DNA of 64,000 nt from Anaerorudis cellulosivorans (GTDB lineage Bacteria > Bacteroidota > Bacteroidia > Bacteroidales > Dysgonomonadaceae): the NCBI RefSeq assembly GCF_025943985.1, contig NZ_JAPCWE010000003.1, positions 154,955 to 218,954 on the forward strand. Direction: 5' to 3'. Position numbers and translations under genes: made by a program. The first letter of the stretch is position 1. Each line of letters starts with the position of its first letter. The notes below the pieces were generated by a model that saw only the letters and a list, made by a program, of their open reading frames with translations, did no database searches and was not told the DNA's origin. Positions 52,381-63,819 of the stretch are shown one piece after another.

Positions 52381-54486
52381 ATGAAAGTATGTATTGCAGA
52401 AAAACCCAGCGTAGCACGTGAGATAGCGGCTATCGTGGGAGCAACAACAAAGAAAGACGGATATTTAGAAGGCAACGGTTATGCCGTTACATGGGCGTTC
52501 GGCCATCTGGTCGGACTTGCGATGCCCGAAGCCTACGGTTTCACAGGGTTTAAGGCGGAGAATCTGCCGATACTCCCCAAAGAGTTTATCCTCCAACCCC
52601 GACAGATTAAAGAGGGCAAGGAATATAAGAATGACCCCGGTGCACTGAAACAGCTAAACGTAATTAAGGAGTTATTCTCCCGTGCCGACCGGATTATCGT
52701 TATGACCGATGCCGGACGGGAGGGAGAACTTATCTTCCGTTTTATATACAATTACCTCGATTGTAAAAAGCCGTTCGACCGCCTTTGGATCAGCAGTCTG
52801 ACCGACCGTGCCATTCGTGAGGGACTTCAAAACCTCCGTCCGGGCAGCGATTACGATAACCTGTACCTGTCTGCCCGTGCTCGAAGTCATGCAGATTACG
52901 TTGTGGGAATTAATGCCAGCCAGGCATTAAGTATTGCCGCCGGAAGCGGTGTATTCTCTCTCGGACGGGTTCAAACACCTACATTGGCGATGATATGCAG
53001 CCGCTATCTGGAAAATAAGGATTTCAAACCGCAGACCTATTTCCAACTCAAACTGCATACAGCCAAAGATGCCACCTCTTTTTCAGCCCTGTCTTTGGAG
53101 AAGTATGATATCCGGACAAAAGCGGATGAATTTTACGCCCTTGTAAATTCCGGCGGTACGGCAAATGTGGTAAGTGTGGAACGCAAGGAAGCCAATCAGG
53201 AACCACCATTATTATATGACTTGACTACTTTGCAAAAAGAAGCCAACAGCAAACACGGTTTTTCAGCAGATAAAACGCTGACGATAGCGCAAGCGCTCTA
53301 TGAAAAGACCGTACTTTCCTATCCCCGTACCGGAAGCCGCTATATCTCTACCGACGTATTCGATGAAATACCGCAGCTACTTGCCAGTATGAAAAGCTAT
53401 TCCCGCTTTTCCGCTTACGCCGCTTCAATGGAGAATGCCCCACTTAATATCCGCAGTGTGGACGACAAGAAAATTACCGACCACCATGCGATCATCATTA
53501 CCGAGAACAAGCCCGGCGAACTTTCACCCGATGAACGCATCATCTACGAAATGGTTGCCGGACGTATGCTGGAAGCATTTTCTAAAAAGTGTAAGAAAGA
53601 AAATACAGTTGTTTCCCTTGAATGTGACGGAGTAACATTTACGGCACGGGGAAGTATTATCCTTTCTGCCGGATGGCGTGGCGTATTTGGCACACAGGAA
53701 GAAGAAAAAGAGGAAGATGCCACCGTACTGCCCGACATTGTTCAAGGCGACAGCCTGCCTGTGAAAGGTTGCGATATATTGGAAAAGCAGACCAAACCCC
53801 GTCCATTGCATACGGAGAGCAGCCTGTTATCCGCAATGGAAACCTGTTCCAAAGAAGTTGAGGACGAAGCCGAACGTGAAGCTCTCAAAGAATCGGGGAT
53901 CGGAACGCCTGCCACTCGTGCAGCCATTATCGAAACGCTATTCTCCCGCGAATATATTGTACGCGAAAAAAAATCACTTGTACCCACCAATAAAGGATTG
54001 ACCGTGTATCTGGCCGTTAAGGATAAGAAAATTGCAGATGTTTCGATGACTGGAGAGTGGGAAAGCGCACTGAATAAAATCGCTTTGGGAGGAATGGATG
54101 CGGATACTTTTCACAAGGGTATAGAAGTATATGCCGCACAGATTACAACGGAGCTGCTCACTATTTCTATCGAGGGAGCGAGCAATCGCACCAGATGTAA
54201 ATGCCCTAAGTGCAGCGGGCAGGTGGTTTTCTATCCCAAAGTTGCTAAATGCCAGAATCCCGATTGCGGACTGAAGATATTCCGCTCCATTGCAGGAAAG
54301 GATCTGACGGATGCACAATTATCCGAACTTTTCGGTAAAGGGAAAACCGGATTGATAAAAGGCTTCAAGAAAAAAGCCGGAGGAACTTTCGATGCTATTA
54401 TTGCTTTCGACAGTGAATATAAAACCGTTTTTGAATTTCCGAAAAACAAACCGGGTAATGCAGGGAAAGGGAAAAAGCGGAAATAA
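52381..54486 (+). CDS. topB: DNA topoisomerase III
   Basis: The 701-residue type IA topoisomerase has the Toprim domain at the N-terminus (CIAEKPSVAREIAA, then VMTDAGREGELIFRF), the nucleophile region VLSYPRTGSRYIS with the active Tyr, and a C-terminal zinc-like motif (CKCPKCSGQVVFYP ... CQNPDCG). It relaxes or decatenates single-stranded intermediates, fitting a role in transfer or establishment of the element. Full family length. It starts 34 bp after the DUF3945 gene. Confidence 0.96.
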   Translation: MKVCIAEKPSVAREIAAIVGATTKKDGYLEGNGYAVTWAFGHLVGLAMPEAYGFTGFKAENLPILPKEFILQPRQIKEGKEYKNDPGALKQLNVIKELFSRADRIIVMTDAGREGELIFRFIYNYLDCKKPFDRLWISSLTDRAIREGLQNLRPGSDYDNLYLSARARSHADYVVGINASQALSIAAGSGVFSLGRVQTPTLAMICSRYLENKDFKPQTYFQLKLHTAKDATSFSALSLEKYDIRTKADEFYALVNSGGTANVVSVERKEANQEPPLLYDLTTLQKEANSKHGFSADKTLTIAQALYEKTVLSYPRTGSRYISTDVFDEIPQLLASMKSYSRFSAYAASMENAPLNIRSVDDKKITDHHAIIITENKPGELSPDERIIYEMVAGRMLEAFSKKCKKENTVVSLECDGVTFTARGSIILSAGWRGVFGTQEEEKEEDATVLPDIVQGDSLPVKGCDILEKQTKPRPLHTESSLLSAMETCSKEVEDEAEREALKESGIGTPATRAAIIETLFSREYIVREKKSLVPTNKGLTVYLAVKDKKIADVSMTGEWESALNKIALGGMDADTFHKGIEVYAAQITTELLTISIEGASNRTRCKCPKCSGQVVFYPKVAKCQNPDCGLKIFRSIAGKDLTDAQLSELFGKGKTGLIKGFKKKAGGTFDAIIAFDSEYKTVFEFPKNKPGNAGKGKKRK

Positions 54487-54545
54487 TAGTATATTTGCCA
54501 CTAAGATTCTAATCATAGCATTGTTTTTTAAGACGTGTTTTGAAA

Positions 54546-54631
54546 GGAATTTTAGTGGTTGGCGCTTCGGGTGGGAATCCGGAGCGCCTTTTCGCTTTCC
54601 CCCTCTCCATATTTTCAACCACTAAAATTCC
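54546..54631. repeat. 15-bp inverted repeat enclosing a hairpin, between topB and the DUF1896 gene
   Basis: GGAATTTTAGTGGTT (54546-54560) and its exact complement (54617-54631) frame a second stem, GGCGCTTCGG / CCGGAGCGCC (54561-54570 / 54579-54588, one G-T pair). The inner stem is followed by TTTTCG and probably ends the topB transcript. The right outer arm is the CCACTAAAATT leader motif, 6 bp before the next ATG. Confidence 0.6.
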
Positions 54632-54637
54632 AATGTT

Positions 54638-55084
54638 ATGGCAAAGAATAATTCATCGCCACAGGGCGAACTATCCTATTACGGCCTATCCCTCTTATCG
54701 TATCTACACGACAGTCATCCCGACAAAACCGGGGATAAGGCATTTATAACAAAGCGTTCTGACCTCGCCGCAGGGGTTTACAGCGAGGCAATCCAAAACG
54801 GACTTACCCATATTGAAGCGGAAGAACTGGCAAGCGCCGAACTATACCGGGACTTGCATTTTTCCGCTTACAACACCCTTGTAAATATACTCTGGGATGA
54901 GTTTCCGGTGGAAATACCCGAAAATTCCGCCCGTAAGGTCGCCCTGCAGGTTTTACCGCTATGCGGTAACGTGCTGGCAAAATACACCCTGACGGATGAT
55001 TTTGCCGACACTCCTGCATACGACCTCTTATACACGGAACTAACGGGAACCATTCAAATACTTCTGGAAGATGGCGCGGTTTAA
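54638..55084 (+). CDS. DUF1896 protein
   Basis: The 148-residue, mostly helical protein ([20 protein letters not shown]) matches DUF1896, a family found next to topB and large methylase-helicase genes in Bacteroides plasmids and conjugative elements. Typical parts are [34 protein letters not shown] and [16 protein letters not shown]. Function unknown. Its end overlaps the start of the 2022-residue gene by 14 bp. Confidence 0.85.
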   Translation: MAKNNSSPQGELSYYGLSLLSYLHDSHPDKTGDKAFITKRSDLAAGVYSEAIQNGLTHIEAEELASAELYRDLHFSAYNTLVNILWDEFPVEIPENSARKVALQVLPLCGNVLAKYTLTDDFADTPAYDLLYTELTGTIQILLEDGAV

Positions 55085-58000
55085 TAAAACGGCGCACCTT
55101 CGCCAGAATATCGACGCGATAAAGGCAGCCTTTACGCTCGACCGGGAAAAACGGGAAGCCACCCCGGAGGAAAAAAAAGTTTTGCAGGCATACAGCGGTT
55201 TTGGAGCAATTAAGGAAGTGATAGACCCACTGCCGAAAGACGGTGGGAAAACCACACCCTTAACCCCTCTTATAGAAGAACTGCACATTGTCCTCAAAGA
55301 AAATACCACTAACGAAAAAGAGTATAGGCTGTATTTGAATGGCATCAAAGATTCCATTCTGTCAGCTTTTTATACTCCGCCCGTCATTGCCGACACCCTG
55401 ATTGTATCGTTGGCGCAAAGCGGTGTTACGCCCCTTCGGGTAATAGACCCCAGCGCCGGAACGGGCGTTTTTGCCGACAGTCTAAGGGAATCCGCTCCTG
55501 ATGCAGAAATGACATGTTTTGAAAAAGACCCGATGACAGGCATGATACTTAAACACCTGCGCCCGGAGGATAATGTAAGGGTACAGGGATATGAAGCCAT
55601 CGAGCCGAAGTATTCCGGCTATTACGATGTGGCGGCCAGTAATATCCCTTTCGGTGATGTAGCCCTTTTCGACCCGTCTTTCTCAACAAGTACCGACCCG
55701 TCCCGTCGGCAGGGTACACAGACACTGCACAACTATTTCTTTATGAAATCGGTTGATACCGTCCGTGATGGCGGTATCATCGCCTTTATTACTTCACAAG
55801 GCGTTCTCAACTCCGAACAAAACCGACCTGTTCGTGAATGGCTTGCGGACAGGTGCGATGTGGTTTCTGCTATACGGTTACCAAATAATTTGTTTACCGA
55901 CCATGCCGGAACGGAAGTCGGTAGCGACCTCATTGTATTGCAGAAACGACCGCCGGGCGAATATCCCGTAACACAGCGACAGACGGATTTTATCGAATCC
56001 CGCAAGCTGTCAAACGGTATTTCCATAAATAACCTGTTCCAACAGTTAGACAGGGTTATCCAAACCGATGCCAAAGTCGGAACAGACCCTTATGGCAAAC
56101 CCGCAATGGAATTTACCCATTCCGGTGGCGAAACAGGTATCGCCGGAGACTTGCGCCGGATGCTGGTCGAGGACTTTTCCAAACACCTCGACCTTGATCG
56201 CTACCTTTCTTTTGCTCCTAAAATTGCGGAGCAAACGCAAGTAAGAAATGAAACTGCTCCGCAAGTTAAATCGGAGCAAAGTATAACAGTGGACATTGCA
56301 GATGCTTCAAACAAAGTGGAAGCCGACGTTTCCACCTCGCACCTTCAAAGACCACAGGGGAAAGAACGACTGCCAAACGACCTTAATCCCCTTTGGCAGA
56401 CGGATGACCTTGATCCGTTTTGGCAAGCCGTAGAGGAACACTTTGAAGATTTAGACAATCGAGGTAATACCCAAACGATTACACTGGAACAGGATGCTAT
56501 CGCAAAAGCACGGGCGGAAGGATATAATTTTAATACAAGCACCGGGGAACTGACTCCAATAGAGAGTACAGGGGAGATTATTTCACCTGTTGAACAAGAT
56601 AATGACCCTACACCGGATGACCTTGCGGAGTTCGGGGCATGGGCTAATGAGAGTGATCGTCGCTTTATAGAAGAATACCCGCCAACACCGGATGATTACG
56701 GGATTATTGAGCCTGCCCCGGAAACACCTGTTCAGGCGACTATGGAGCCTAAACAAAACGTAGAGAATGCCCCGGTAGGTAATTTTAGCGGAACGCTGTT
56801 CGATATGGATGATCCCCCTATTCTCGCAAAGCCGACTACGGAGGCCGCCCCGCAGGTAAACGTACAGAAAGAACCGCTAATTACCCTCTATGATCTGTTC
56901 GGTTTTTCCGAAGAAGAACGCAATCAAAGCCGTCCCCGCAAGCGAAAAAAGACTGTCAAACCTAAAAAGAAACAGGAAGAAGAGCGTTTTATCGACTGGC
57001 GTGAGGAAATGCAAATTAACGCCCATCGTGAGCGTGAAGAAAAAGAGCGGCAACAGAAAGATCAGCAACCGGAACGAGCATCGGCAGACAATACACCACT
57101 TGTTTATCCGGTTGAAGATGCCCGCAGAGTGGAACAACAGGAAGCCTTACGGCGGGAACAGGAACGGGAAGAATACCTGAAACCGATCCCGTTCAAAGCG
57201 GAAATACTGCCGCATTACCGTGAGGGTTCACTCGTTTCGGATGAACACAACCGTATCGGCTATCTGCGGGATATGGACGGCTTACAACCTATATTCCACC
57301 CACTGGAACTAACCGAAACACAGGGGAAGAAAGCCTCTATCTACGTCGAAATAAGAGATACTTATTACCACCTCTATCAGAATGAAGCCGAACGGTTGGA
57401 AGCCAATCCCGCCCTCAGGGAAATGCTAAATCGCCTGTACGACAACTTTACAGACCGTTTCGGCAGGTTGAACGAGAAGAAAAACCTCGACCTGATTAAA
57501 ATGGACGCGAGGGGAACGGAAATCCTTTCCCTCGAACGCTATATTGACGGGGTAGCGCAGAAAGCCGATATTTTCCATCATCCGGTAGCGTTCAATCCTA
57601 ATGAAATTACCGAAGCTGCCGATGCCCGTGAAGCGTTGGTCGCCAGTTTAAACAGATACGCCGGGGTGAATCTGGAATATATGGCGGGGCTTACCAGAGG
57701 AACAAAGGATAATATTCTGGAAGAACTGCACGGCAGTATCTATTTCAACCCGGAAATTAACGGCTATGAAATTGCCGATAAATACATAGCCGGAAATGTC
57801 ATAGAGAAAGCAGAACGGGTAGAGCGCTTTTTAAATGATAATCCTAACCACATTCCCGCAGCGGATTCTCTGCGGGCGCTTCAAGAAGCCACCCCGAAAC
57901 CCATTGCCTTTGATGATCTTGATTTTAATTTTGGCGAACGCTGGATACCCAAAGGTATTTATGAAAAATATGCATCGCATCTGTTTGATGCGGATGTTTC

Positions 58001-61000
58001 GATAAACTTCGCACCCAATATCGACGAGTACAGCGTAAAGGTTGACAGGACGAACGTAAAAATAACCGATCAGTATGCCGTGAAATCACAGAGCCGTACA
58101 TTTAACGGCATACACCTAATGAAACACGCCCTGCAAAACACTTCGCCCGACATCACCAAGAAAGTGAATAAGCTGATTGATGGTAAAATGCAGGAGGTAA
58201 AAGTGCGTGACCCGGAAGCGATACAACTCGCCAACTCCAAGATAGATGAAATGCGGAACGGTTTTTCCGATTGGTTGCGCGACCAGTCACCGGAATTTAA
58301 GGACAGGCTGGCTGATCGCTACAACCGCACCTTCAACTGTTTTGTGCGTCCCAACTATGACGGTTCGCACCAAACCTTTCCGGGGCTTGACCTGAAAGGA
58401 TTAGGCATAAAAGACCTCTATAAAAGTCAAAAAGATGCCGTTTGGATGGATAAATTATTGGGCGGAAATATTTGCGACCATGAGGTTGGCGGTGGTAAAA
58501 CCCTGATTATGTGTTGCGGTGCAATGGAGAAAAAACGGCTTGGACTGGCCAACAAACCCATGATCACAGGCTTAAAAGCCAATATACATGAGATAGCCAA
58601 GACGTTTTGCACCGCCTATCCGAACGCAAAGGTTCTTTATCCCGGCAAGGAAGATTTTACTCCCAAAAACAGGGAGAGGATCTTCCGCGAGATAAAGAAC
58701 AACGATTGGGATGCTGTTATCCTGACACACGAACAGTTTGCCAAGATACCGCAATCCCCGGAACTGCAACGGGAGATATTACAGACCGAACTCGACAGCG
58801 TGGAGGAAAATTTGCAGGTACTCAAAGACCAGGGCAAAGAAGTTTCCCGTGCCATGCTGAAAGGTTGCATAAGGCGTAAACTCAATCTGGAAGCCAAGCT
58901 GCAAACGGTTATGCACACCATCGAAAACCGTAAGGATGATACAGTCGATTTCAAACACATGGGTATAGACCACCTTTACGTCGATGAATCTCACAAATTC
59001 AAGAACCTTACGTTCAATACCCGCCACGACCGGGTAGCAGGATTGGGAAACCCCGAAGGCTCCCAACGTGCGCTGAATATGCTTTTTGCCATCCGTACCA
59101 TTCAGGAACGCACGGGCAGGGATTTAGGCGCAACTTTCCTTTCGGGAACGACCATTTCCAATTCACTGACGGAACTCTATTTGCTGTTCAAATACCTCCG
59201 TCCGCAGGAAATGGAACGCCAGAACCTCAAAACCTTTGATGCGTGGGCAGCCGTTTTTGCTAAAAAGTCCATTGATTACGAGTTTTCGGTAACCAATGAG
59301 ATTGTGCAGAAAGAGCGTTTCCGATATTTTATCAAAGTGCCGGAACTGGCGGCTTTTTATTCCGAGATCACCGACTTCCGTACAGCCGCCGATATCGGCA
59401 TAGACCGCCCAGAGAAGAATGAGATATTGCATAATATACCGCCCACACCCGACCAAACGGCATTTATTGACCGTTTGGTGGAGTTTGCCAAAACAGGCGA
59501 TGGAGAACTGCTCTATCGTGGTAAACTGACCGACAGGGAAGATAAAGCAAAGATGTTGATTGCTACGGATTACGCCCGTAAAATGTCGCTCGATATGCGT
59601 ATGGTCGATCCGATACGCTTCGGCGACCATGTGGACAATAAAGCCAGCCATTGCGCACGGATGATTGCCGATTACTATTATAAGTACGACCAACACAAGG
59701 GTACACAGTTCGTATTCTCCGACCTCGGCACTTACAAAGCTGGGGAGTGGAACGTATATAGTGAAGTAAAGCGTAAATTGGTAGAAGATCACGGCATACC
59801 AGCCCATGAGGTACGCTTTATTCAGGAAGGCGCCAGTAGCGAAAGTATGCGCAAGCGCATGATAGAGGAAATGAAAGAAGGCAGAATCCGTATCATGTTC
59901 GGCTCGACTGAAATGCTTGGAACAGGCGTAAATGCACAGAAAAAGTGTGTTGCCATTCATCATCTCGATTGCCCGTGGCGACCGTCAGACCTGACCCAGC
60001 GCGACGGGCGGGGCATCCGCACAGGCAACGAGGTCGCCAAATACTATGCCGATAATAAGGTGGATGTTGTTCTCTATGCTGTCGAAAAATCATTGGATGC
60101 CTATAAATTCGGGTTACTCCATAACAAAGAACTTTTTATTCAGCAACTAAAAACCAACAATATGGGCGCACGCACCATTGACGAGGGCGCAATGGATGAG
60201 AAGACAGGTATGAACTTCTCCGAATATGTGGCTATCCTTTCCGGTAATACGGAATTATTGGAGAAAGCCCGTCTGGAAAAGAAAATCACCACATTGGAAA
60301 GCGAACGGCAGGCATTCGTGCGGGGTAAATCATCCAGCCGTTACAAGTTGGATGAGATTCTGCAAAAAGTGGAGAAAAATAGTGGTTTGATTGAACGCAT
60401 CGGTAAAGACCTGGAACATTTCAAAAGCCAGGTACAATTAAATGAGGACGGCTCGTATAAAAATCCTATCCAACTGGATGGTGTTCAGGGCGGCGATATT
60501 AAGTTTATCGGCAAACACCTGAATCATATTGCCGATACCGCCCGCACCGGAAATGAGTTTGATAAGATTGGTAGCTTGTATGGTTTCGACCTGCTTGTAA
60601 AAAGTGAAACTTCTCAAAAAGAAGGATTTGATGCTGTGCAGAACCGTTTCTATGTTCGTGGCGAAGGTGATTACCTGTATCAGTACAACTATGGTAATCT
60701 TGCCTCTGATCCACGTTTGGCAGCACAGAATTTTATCAATGCACTCGGAACCATTGAACCGACGCTTGAAAAATTCCAAAAGGAGAATGAGAAACTGTCG
60801 AAAGATATTCCCACACTCAAAGACGTGGTGGACGGAACATGGCGCAAAGAACCGGAGCTGGCTTCTCTCAGGGCTGAACTGACGGATTTAGACCGGAAGA
60901 TACAGCTTTCCCTCAAACCGATAGAAGAAAGCGAGGGACAGCCTGTAAACGAGGTTGAAGAGAACAAAAAACAATCCCAGGAAGATAACCGCCAACCTTC

Positions 61001-61139
61001 TCTGGGCAACGGACAGCCTTACATTCCGGCACGGCTCAGGAAAATAGCTGACAGTTCCGGCGGACGCATTGTTCTTGGCAGCGTTCCACGCTCTCATGCC
61101 GATACGGATAATCCTTCCAAAAGCAGCATGAAAATCTAA
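55071..61139 (+). CDS. Very large N-6 DNA methylase / SNF2-type helicase protein
   Basis: The 2022-residue polyprotein begins with an adenine-methylase domain ([15 protein letters not shown] near 122, catalytic-type motif ASNIPFGD near 190). A disordered, charged linker of about 350 residues follows (about 420-720). Then comes a helicase of the SNF2/superfamily 2 type: Walker [14 protein letters not shown] near 1137, motif [12 protein letters not shown] near 1304, motif [13 protein letters not shown] near 1643. The tail is coiled and Gln/Ser-rich. Such giants are standard in Bacteroidales conjugative elements and probably protect or remodel incoming DNA. The methylase motif reads NIPF instead of NPPF/Y. 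Confidence 0.9.
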   Translation: MARFNKTAHLRQNIDAIKAAFTLDREKREATPEEKKVLQAYSGFGAIKEVIDPLPKDGGKTTPLTPLIEELHIVLKENTTNEKEYRLYLNGIKDSILSAFYTPPVIADTLIVSLAQSGVTPLRVIDPSAGTGVFADSLRESAPDAEMTCFEKDPMTGMILKHLRPEDNVRVQGYEAIEPKYSGYYDVAASNIPFGDVALFDPSFSTSTDPSRRQGTQTLHNYFFMKSVDTVRDGGIIAFITSQGVLNSEQNRPVREWLADRCDVVSAIRLPNNLFTDHAGTEVGSDLIVLQKRPPGEYPVTQRQTDFIESRKLSNGISINNLFQQLDRVIQTDAKVGTDPYGKPAMEFTHSGGETGIAGDLRRMLVEDFSKHLDLDRYLSFAPKIAEQTQVRNETAPQVKSEQSITVDIADASNKVEADVSTSHLQRPQGKERLPNDLNPLWQTDDLDPFWQAVEEHFEDLDNRGNTQTITLEQDAIAKARAEGYNFNTSTGELTPIESTGEIISPVEQDNDPTPDDLAEFGAWANESDRRFIEEYPPTPDDYGIIEPAPETPVQATMEPKQNVENAPVGNFSGTLFDMDDPPILAKPTTEAAPQVNVQKEPLITLYDLFGFSEEERNQSRPRKRKKTVKPKKKQEEERFIDWREEMQINAHREREEKERQQKDQQPERASADNTPLVYPVEDARRVEQQEALRREQEREEYLKPIPFKAEILPHYREGSLVSDEHNRIGYLRDMDGLQPIFHPLELTETQGKKASIYVEIRDTYYHLYQNEAERLEANPALREMLNRLYDNFTDRFGRLNEKKNLDLIKMDARGTEILSLERYIDGVAQKADIFHHPVAFNPNEITEAADAREALVASLNRYAGVNLEYMAGLTRGTKDNILEELHGSIYFNPEINGYEIADKYIAGNVIEKAERVERFLNDNPNHIPAADSLRALQEATPKPIAFDDLDFNFGERWIPKGIYEKYASHLFDADVSINFAPNIDEYSVKVDRTNVKITDQYAVKSQSRTFNGIHLMKHALQNTSPDITKKVNKLIDGKMQEVKVRDPEAIQLANSKIDEMRNGFSDWLRDQSPEFKDRLADRYNRTFNCFVRPNYDGSHQTFPGLDLKGLGIKDLYKSQKDAVWMDKLLGGNICDHEVGGGKTLIMCCGAMEKKRLGLANKPMITGLKANIHEIAKTFCTAYPNAKVLYPGKEDFTPKNRERIFREIKNNDWDAVILTHEQFAKIPQSPELQREILQTELDSVEENLQVLKDQGKEVSRAMLKGCIRRKLNLEAKLQTVMHTIENRKDDTVDFKHMGIDHLYVDESHKFKNLTFNTRHDRVAGLGNPEGSQRALNMLFAIRTIQERTGRDLGATFLSGTTISNSLTELYLLFKYLRPQEMERQNLKTFDAWAAVFAKKSIDYEFSVTNEIVQKERFRYFIKVPELAAFYSEITDFRTAADIGIDRPEKNEILHNIPPTPDQTAFIDRLVEFAKTGDGELLYRGKLTDREDKAKMLIATDYARKMSLDMRMVDPIRFGDHVDNKASHCARMIADYYYKYDQHKGTQFVFSDLGTYKAGEWNVYSEVKRKLVEDHGIPAHEVRFIQEGASSESMRKRMIEEMKEGRIRIMFGSTEMLGTGVNAQKKCVAIHHLDCPWRPSDLTQRDGRGIRTGNEVAKYYADNKVDVVLYAVEKSLDAYKFGLLHNKELFIQQLKTNNMGARTIDEGAMDEKTGMNFSEYVAILSGNTELLEKARLEKKITTLESERQAFVRGKSSSRYKLDEILQKVEKNSGLIERIGKDLEHFKSQVQLNEDGSYKNPIQLDGVQGGDIKFIGKHLNHIADTARTGNEFDKIGSLYGFDLLVKSETSQKEGFDAVQNRFYVRGEGDYLYQYNYGNLASDPRLAAQNFINALGTIEPTLEKFQKENEKLSKDIPTLKDVVDGTWRKEPELASLRAELTDLDRKIQLSLKPIEESEGQPVNEVEENKKQSQEDNRQPSLGNGQPYIPARLRKIADSSGGRIVLGSVPRSHADTDNPSKSSMKI

Positions 61140-61196
61140 AGAGAAAGCCGTCGAAACAAAAAATCGACGGCTTTTCTCACTCCGGCTGAACATGTT

Positions 61197-61514
61197 TTAT
61201 TTGTTGCCTTTCTTATTCATATTCCGAAAACTGCTGAAATGTTTTTCAATAAACCGTATGACATCGGATTCCTTATAATAGGTTTTGTGGTATATCATCT
61301 GAAAGGGCAACTCGCCGGAAGAACGATAGCGTTGCAGGGTGCGTTTGCTGACGTTCAGCATTTGGCAAAGGTCGAAATTGTCCAGCAGCATATCGCCATC
61401 GGGAAGCAGTGTTCTGCTTTGCACAGATGCGGGCGACTGCATCTTTTCGAGCCTGTCGAAACGCTCCATAATACGCCACATCCAACTGTCAAAATGTTCC
61501 TTGTCTATAAACAT
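61197..61514 (-). CDS. Helix-turn-helix (excisionase-type) protein
   Basis: The protein (105 residues from MFIDKEHFDSWMWRIMERFD) has a helical N-terminus and an HTH domain (LDNFDLCQMLNVSKRTLQRY, then MIYHKTYYKESDVIRFI). An alternative start two codons earlier cannot be excluded and would overlap the upstream gene by 4 bp. It pairs with the next gene exactly as the HTH genes at 7828-8430 pair, which suggests a duplicated regulatory unit. Confidence 0.85.
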   Translation of the reverse strand: MFIDKEHFDSWMWRIMERFDRLEKMQSPASVQSRTLLPDGDMLLDNFDLCQMLNVSKRTLQRYRSSGELPFQMIYHKTYYKESDVIRFIEKHFSSFRNMNKKGNK

Positions 61515-61516
61515 AA

Positions 61517-61852
61517 TCAATCTTTAGGCAAAGTCATCAATCCTTTGGCGTCCAATTCGTCCAGCGAACCGCTACTGCGCTGGATGCGTTTTTCTTCCAA
61601 CAGTCGCTTTATCTCCGAAATGGTATAATAGGTTTTCCTACCTATTAGTGAATAGATAATCACTCCATTGCTTCGATAACGTTGCAAAGTACGTTTACTG
61701 ATTTTAAGATAAGCACAGACAACCTCATTGTCCAGCCATATTTCCTGCAAAGGAGATTTTTCAGGTTCCATACGGCAGATATGTTTCTCTATGGCCTCTA
61801 TCTTGTCCATAAGCTCCCGGAAAGCTCCCGATTTCATAATTATTACGTCCAT
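61517..61852 (-). CDS. Helix-turn-helix (excisionase-type) protein
   Basis: I start this 111-residue protein at the ATG at 61852 (MDVIIMKSGAFRELMDKIEA); a second ATG five codons later is possible. A coiled N-terminus is followed by the HTH domain (LDNEVVCAYLKISKRTLQRY, then LIGRKTYYTISEIKRLLEEK). It is the first gene of the two-gene unit and the last recognisable gene at the right side of the element. Confidence 0.85.
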   Translation of the reverse strand: MDVIIMKSGAFRELMDKIEAIEKHICRMEPEKSPLQEIWLDNEVVCAYLKISKRTLQRYRSNGVIIYSLIGRKTYYTISEIKRLLEEKRIQRSSGSLDELDAKGLMTLPKD

Positions 61853-62506
61853 AATTCTTTGTTTTATTGATACTTTGCAAAGGTCGGGAGTATAAATCAC
61901 CTGTATTGACAACTTGGGTAAACTATTTTTAGACTATTTTCTTTTACCGTGATTACAGGGCTTTATTGTATTAGAAAAATTTGTTTTTCTACATGATATT
62001 CCAATGGGAAATTGGGTATTATTTCTCTTTTGTTGCAGTAAAACAGTTGATATTCAGTGTGTTCTCGGATTGTATATTTAACCTCTTTTCGACAGAAAAT
62101 TCAGAAGTGACAAAAATGTCCGTTAAAAGTGGAAAATCGGTTATTGGGTGTTGTAAAAGCAAAAATACTCAATTGGGTATCATTAATAACCTGCTTGCAC
62201 CCTGAGCAAATGACTTATATAGTCTTCTACGATATTCATCCATATTGATCCCAAGTTGAAGATAGGTTTCATCTATGTTGTATTGAACAGTAGACAAAAA
62301 AATCCACTTGATAACTGATAAAAAAATAAGAGAAAGATAAAATTCAAAATATCTACAAAATTCCACCTTTACATTTATACAATATTTATTTGAGATATAA
62401 TAAAAAAAAGAGATTGTATGAATATATAATATAATATCCAAATTGGCTTTTCTTACACTTTTAGTTATAGTACGTATAGTTGTGAAGAAGATGATTATAA
62501 CTATAA
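61853..62506. other. AT-rich gene-free right junction region
   Basis: No gene is supported. AATTGGGTAT occurs at 62010-62019 and 62171-62180, and a related TTATTGGGTG at 62131. These repeats may be arm-type integrase sites or chance. The right end of the element should lie here, but no core matching the left junction was found by eye. Confidence 0.4.
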
Positions 62507-62854
62507 CCTGATATAAGAATATATGCGTTTTATGAGACTATTGATGAACCTGATCTTAAAAAGCCTGATACAGGAGCAAAGGTTTATTATTACTGCAGAA
62601 TATGTATAGACGATCTGTCTGGATATACTTATCAAGGAAACGGTAGGTTTGTTAAAGATGATTTGTCAGCTATCCAGCCTGATGAACAATTTATGATTGG
62701 AAAAAACGGTTCTGTATTTTTCATTCCCGAAGATAAAAAGGGAAATGCGACTATTGTTATTGAAAGTAACTATTATAAAAGCAAGATTAAAACAACTTGC
62801 TTTTCTTCTCCCGGTAATGGGGCAGGTATTCATACAGTGTTCAAACCAGAATAA
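62507..62854 (+). pseudogene. ORF remnant without a start, function unknown
   Basis: A frame of 115 codons is open from a stop at 62504 to TAA at 62852-62854, but it has no ATG in the first 70 codons. The translated segment has protein-like composition (KVYYYCRICIDDLSGYTYQG, then FFIPEDKKGNATIVIES). It looks like the 3' part of a gene whose beginning was lost, possibly at the insertion junction of the element. I recognise no family. The following 270 bp (to 63123) show no gene. Confidence 0.4.
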
Positions 62855-63123
62855 ATTTAACTGAACACACCAAAAAACATTATTTACAATGAATATACCG
62901 ATTCTTTCTGGCTTTAATATTACTTAAGAAAAGACTATATACAAAAAGCCTGTCCGCCGTTTTCGACGTATAGCAGGCAATCAAAATGTCACTTTAGAGT
63001 AGTTGAAATATTGTTTTGTCTATCGTTGGATAAAAAACGATATATCAATTATCTCCCGATTGAGAGAATAATTATGTTGCAGACATAAAAAGATCACAGG
63101 TGATAAAACAGATTATATCATCG

Positions 63124-63819
63124 TTAAGAAAATAATGTTGGTTTAAAAATATTAATCAGTAATTCACTAAATAAGATAATTGAAAGAATGTAAAATGCCA
63201 ATGTGAGTGTTATGATGTTAATTCGATTGGTTGAATATGTTCGTTTGCATTTATATTCTGTGTTGAATACACGTGAAAAGTATCGATATAAGCAAAATAC
63301 TCCGAATCCAATCGCACTACCGGCTATTGCTCCCGCAACTACATCTGATACAAAATGGACGCCCAAATAAACCCGTGAATAAGCCATGGTCAATGCCCAG
63401 AGATAAATAACAACCGTATAATATCTGTTTCTGAACAAAAGTGCGGTTAGAGTAGCGAAACCAAAAGCATTTGTCGCATGACCCGATATAAATCCATATT
63501 TTCCTCCGGTATATCCATACAATGTCCTGACAGACTCTTCGATGCCCGGATAGTGCGTAGGTCGCAAACGTGCGAAAAGAGGTTTGCAAATCGATGACGA
63601 GAATTGGTCGCAGCACACAAAAAGAAGGATAATTGCAGCTAATATCGGAATCCATTCCTGCCACTGCTTTTTATACATAGCAATGAGTAAAAACAAAGCC
63701 GCAGGAATCCATATAATACCACCGGAGAACAGCCACATTATACAGTCCATAAAATAGGAATGATTGCCGTTTATCAAGAAAAACAAGTTTTCTTCGTATG
63801 GAATAATTCGTTCGTGCAT
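63124..63819 (-). CDS. PAP2-family membrane phosphatase
   Basis: The 231-residue inner-membrane protein has five to six helices and the three PAP2 motifs: KPLFARLRP (KX6RP), SGHATNAFGF (SGH), and SRVYLGVHFVSDV (SRX5HX3D). It dephosphorylates lipid phosphates such as undecaprenyl or phosphatidylglycerol phosphate. A -7 box TACTTTTG (63836-63843, minus strand) lies 16 bp upstream without a clear -33. It is chromosomal, outside the element. After it, 63844-64000 shows nothing. Confidence 0.92.
   Translation of the reverse strand: MHERIIPYEENLFFLINGNHSYFMDCIMWLFSGGIIWIPAALFLLIAMYKKQWQEWIPILAAIILLFVCCDQFSSSICKPLFARLRPTHYPGIEESVRTLYGYTGGKYGFISGHATNAFGFATLTALLFRNRYYTVVIYLWALTMAYSRVYLGVHFVSDVVAGAIAGSAIGFGVFCLYRYFSRVFNTEYKCKRTYSTNRINIITLTLAFYILSIILFSELLINIFKPTLFS

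Noticed and set aside
61981..62205. Plus-strand 74-codon frame at the right junction
   Set aside because: Random-looking composition across the AATTGGGTAT repeats, with no supporting promoter or homology signal.
62169..62441. Minus-strand 90-codon frame at the right junction
   Set aside because: Very AT-rich, with low-complexity Phe/Tyr/Ile sequence; no leader or family signal. A degraded remnant cannot be excluded.
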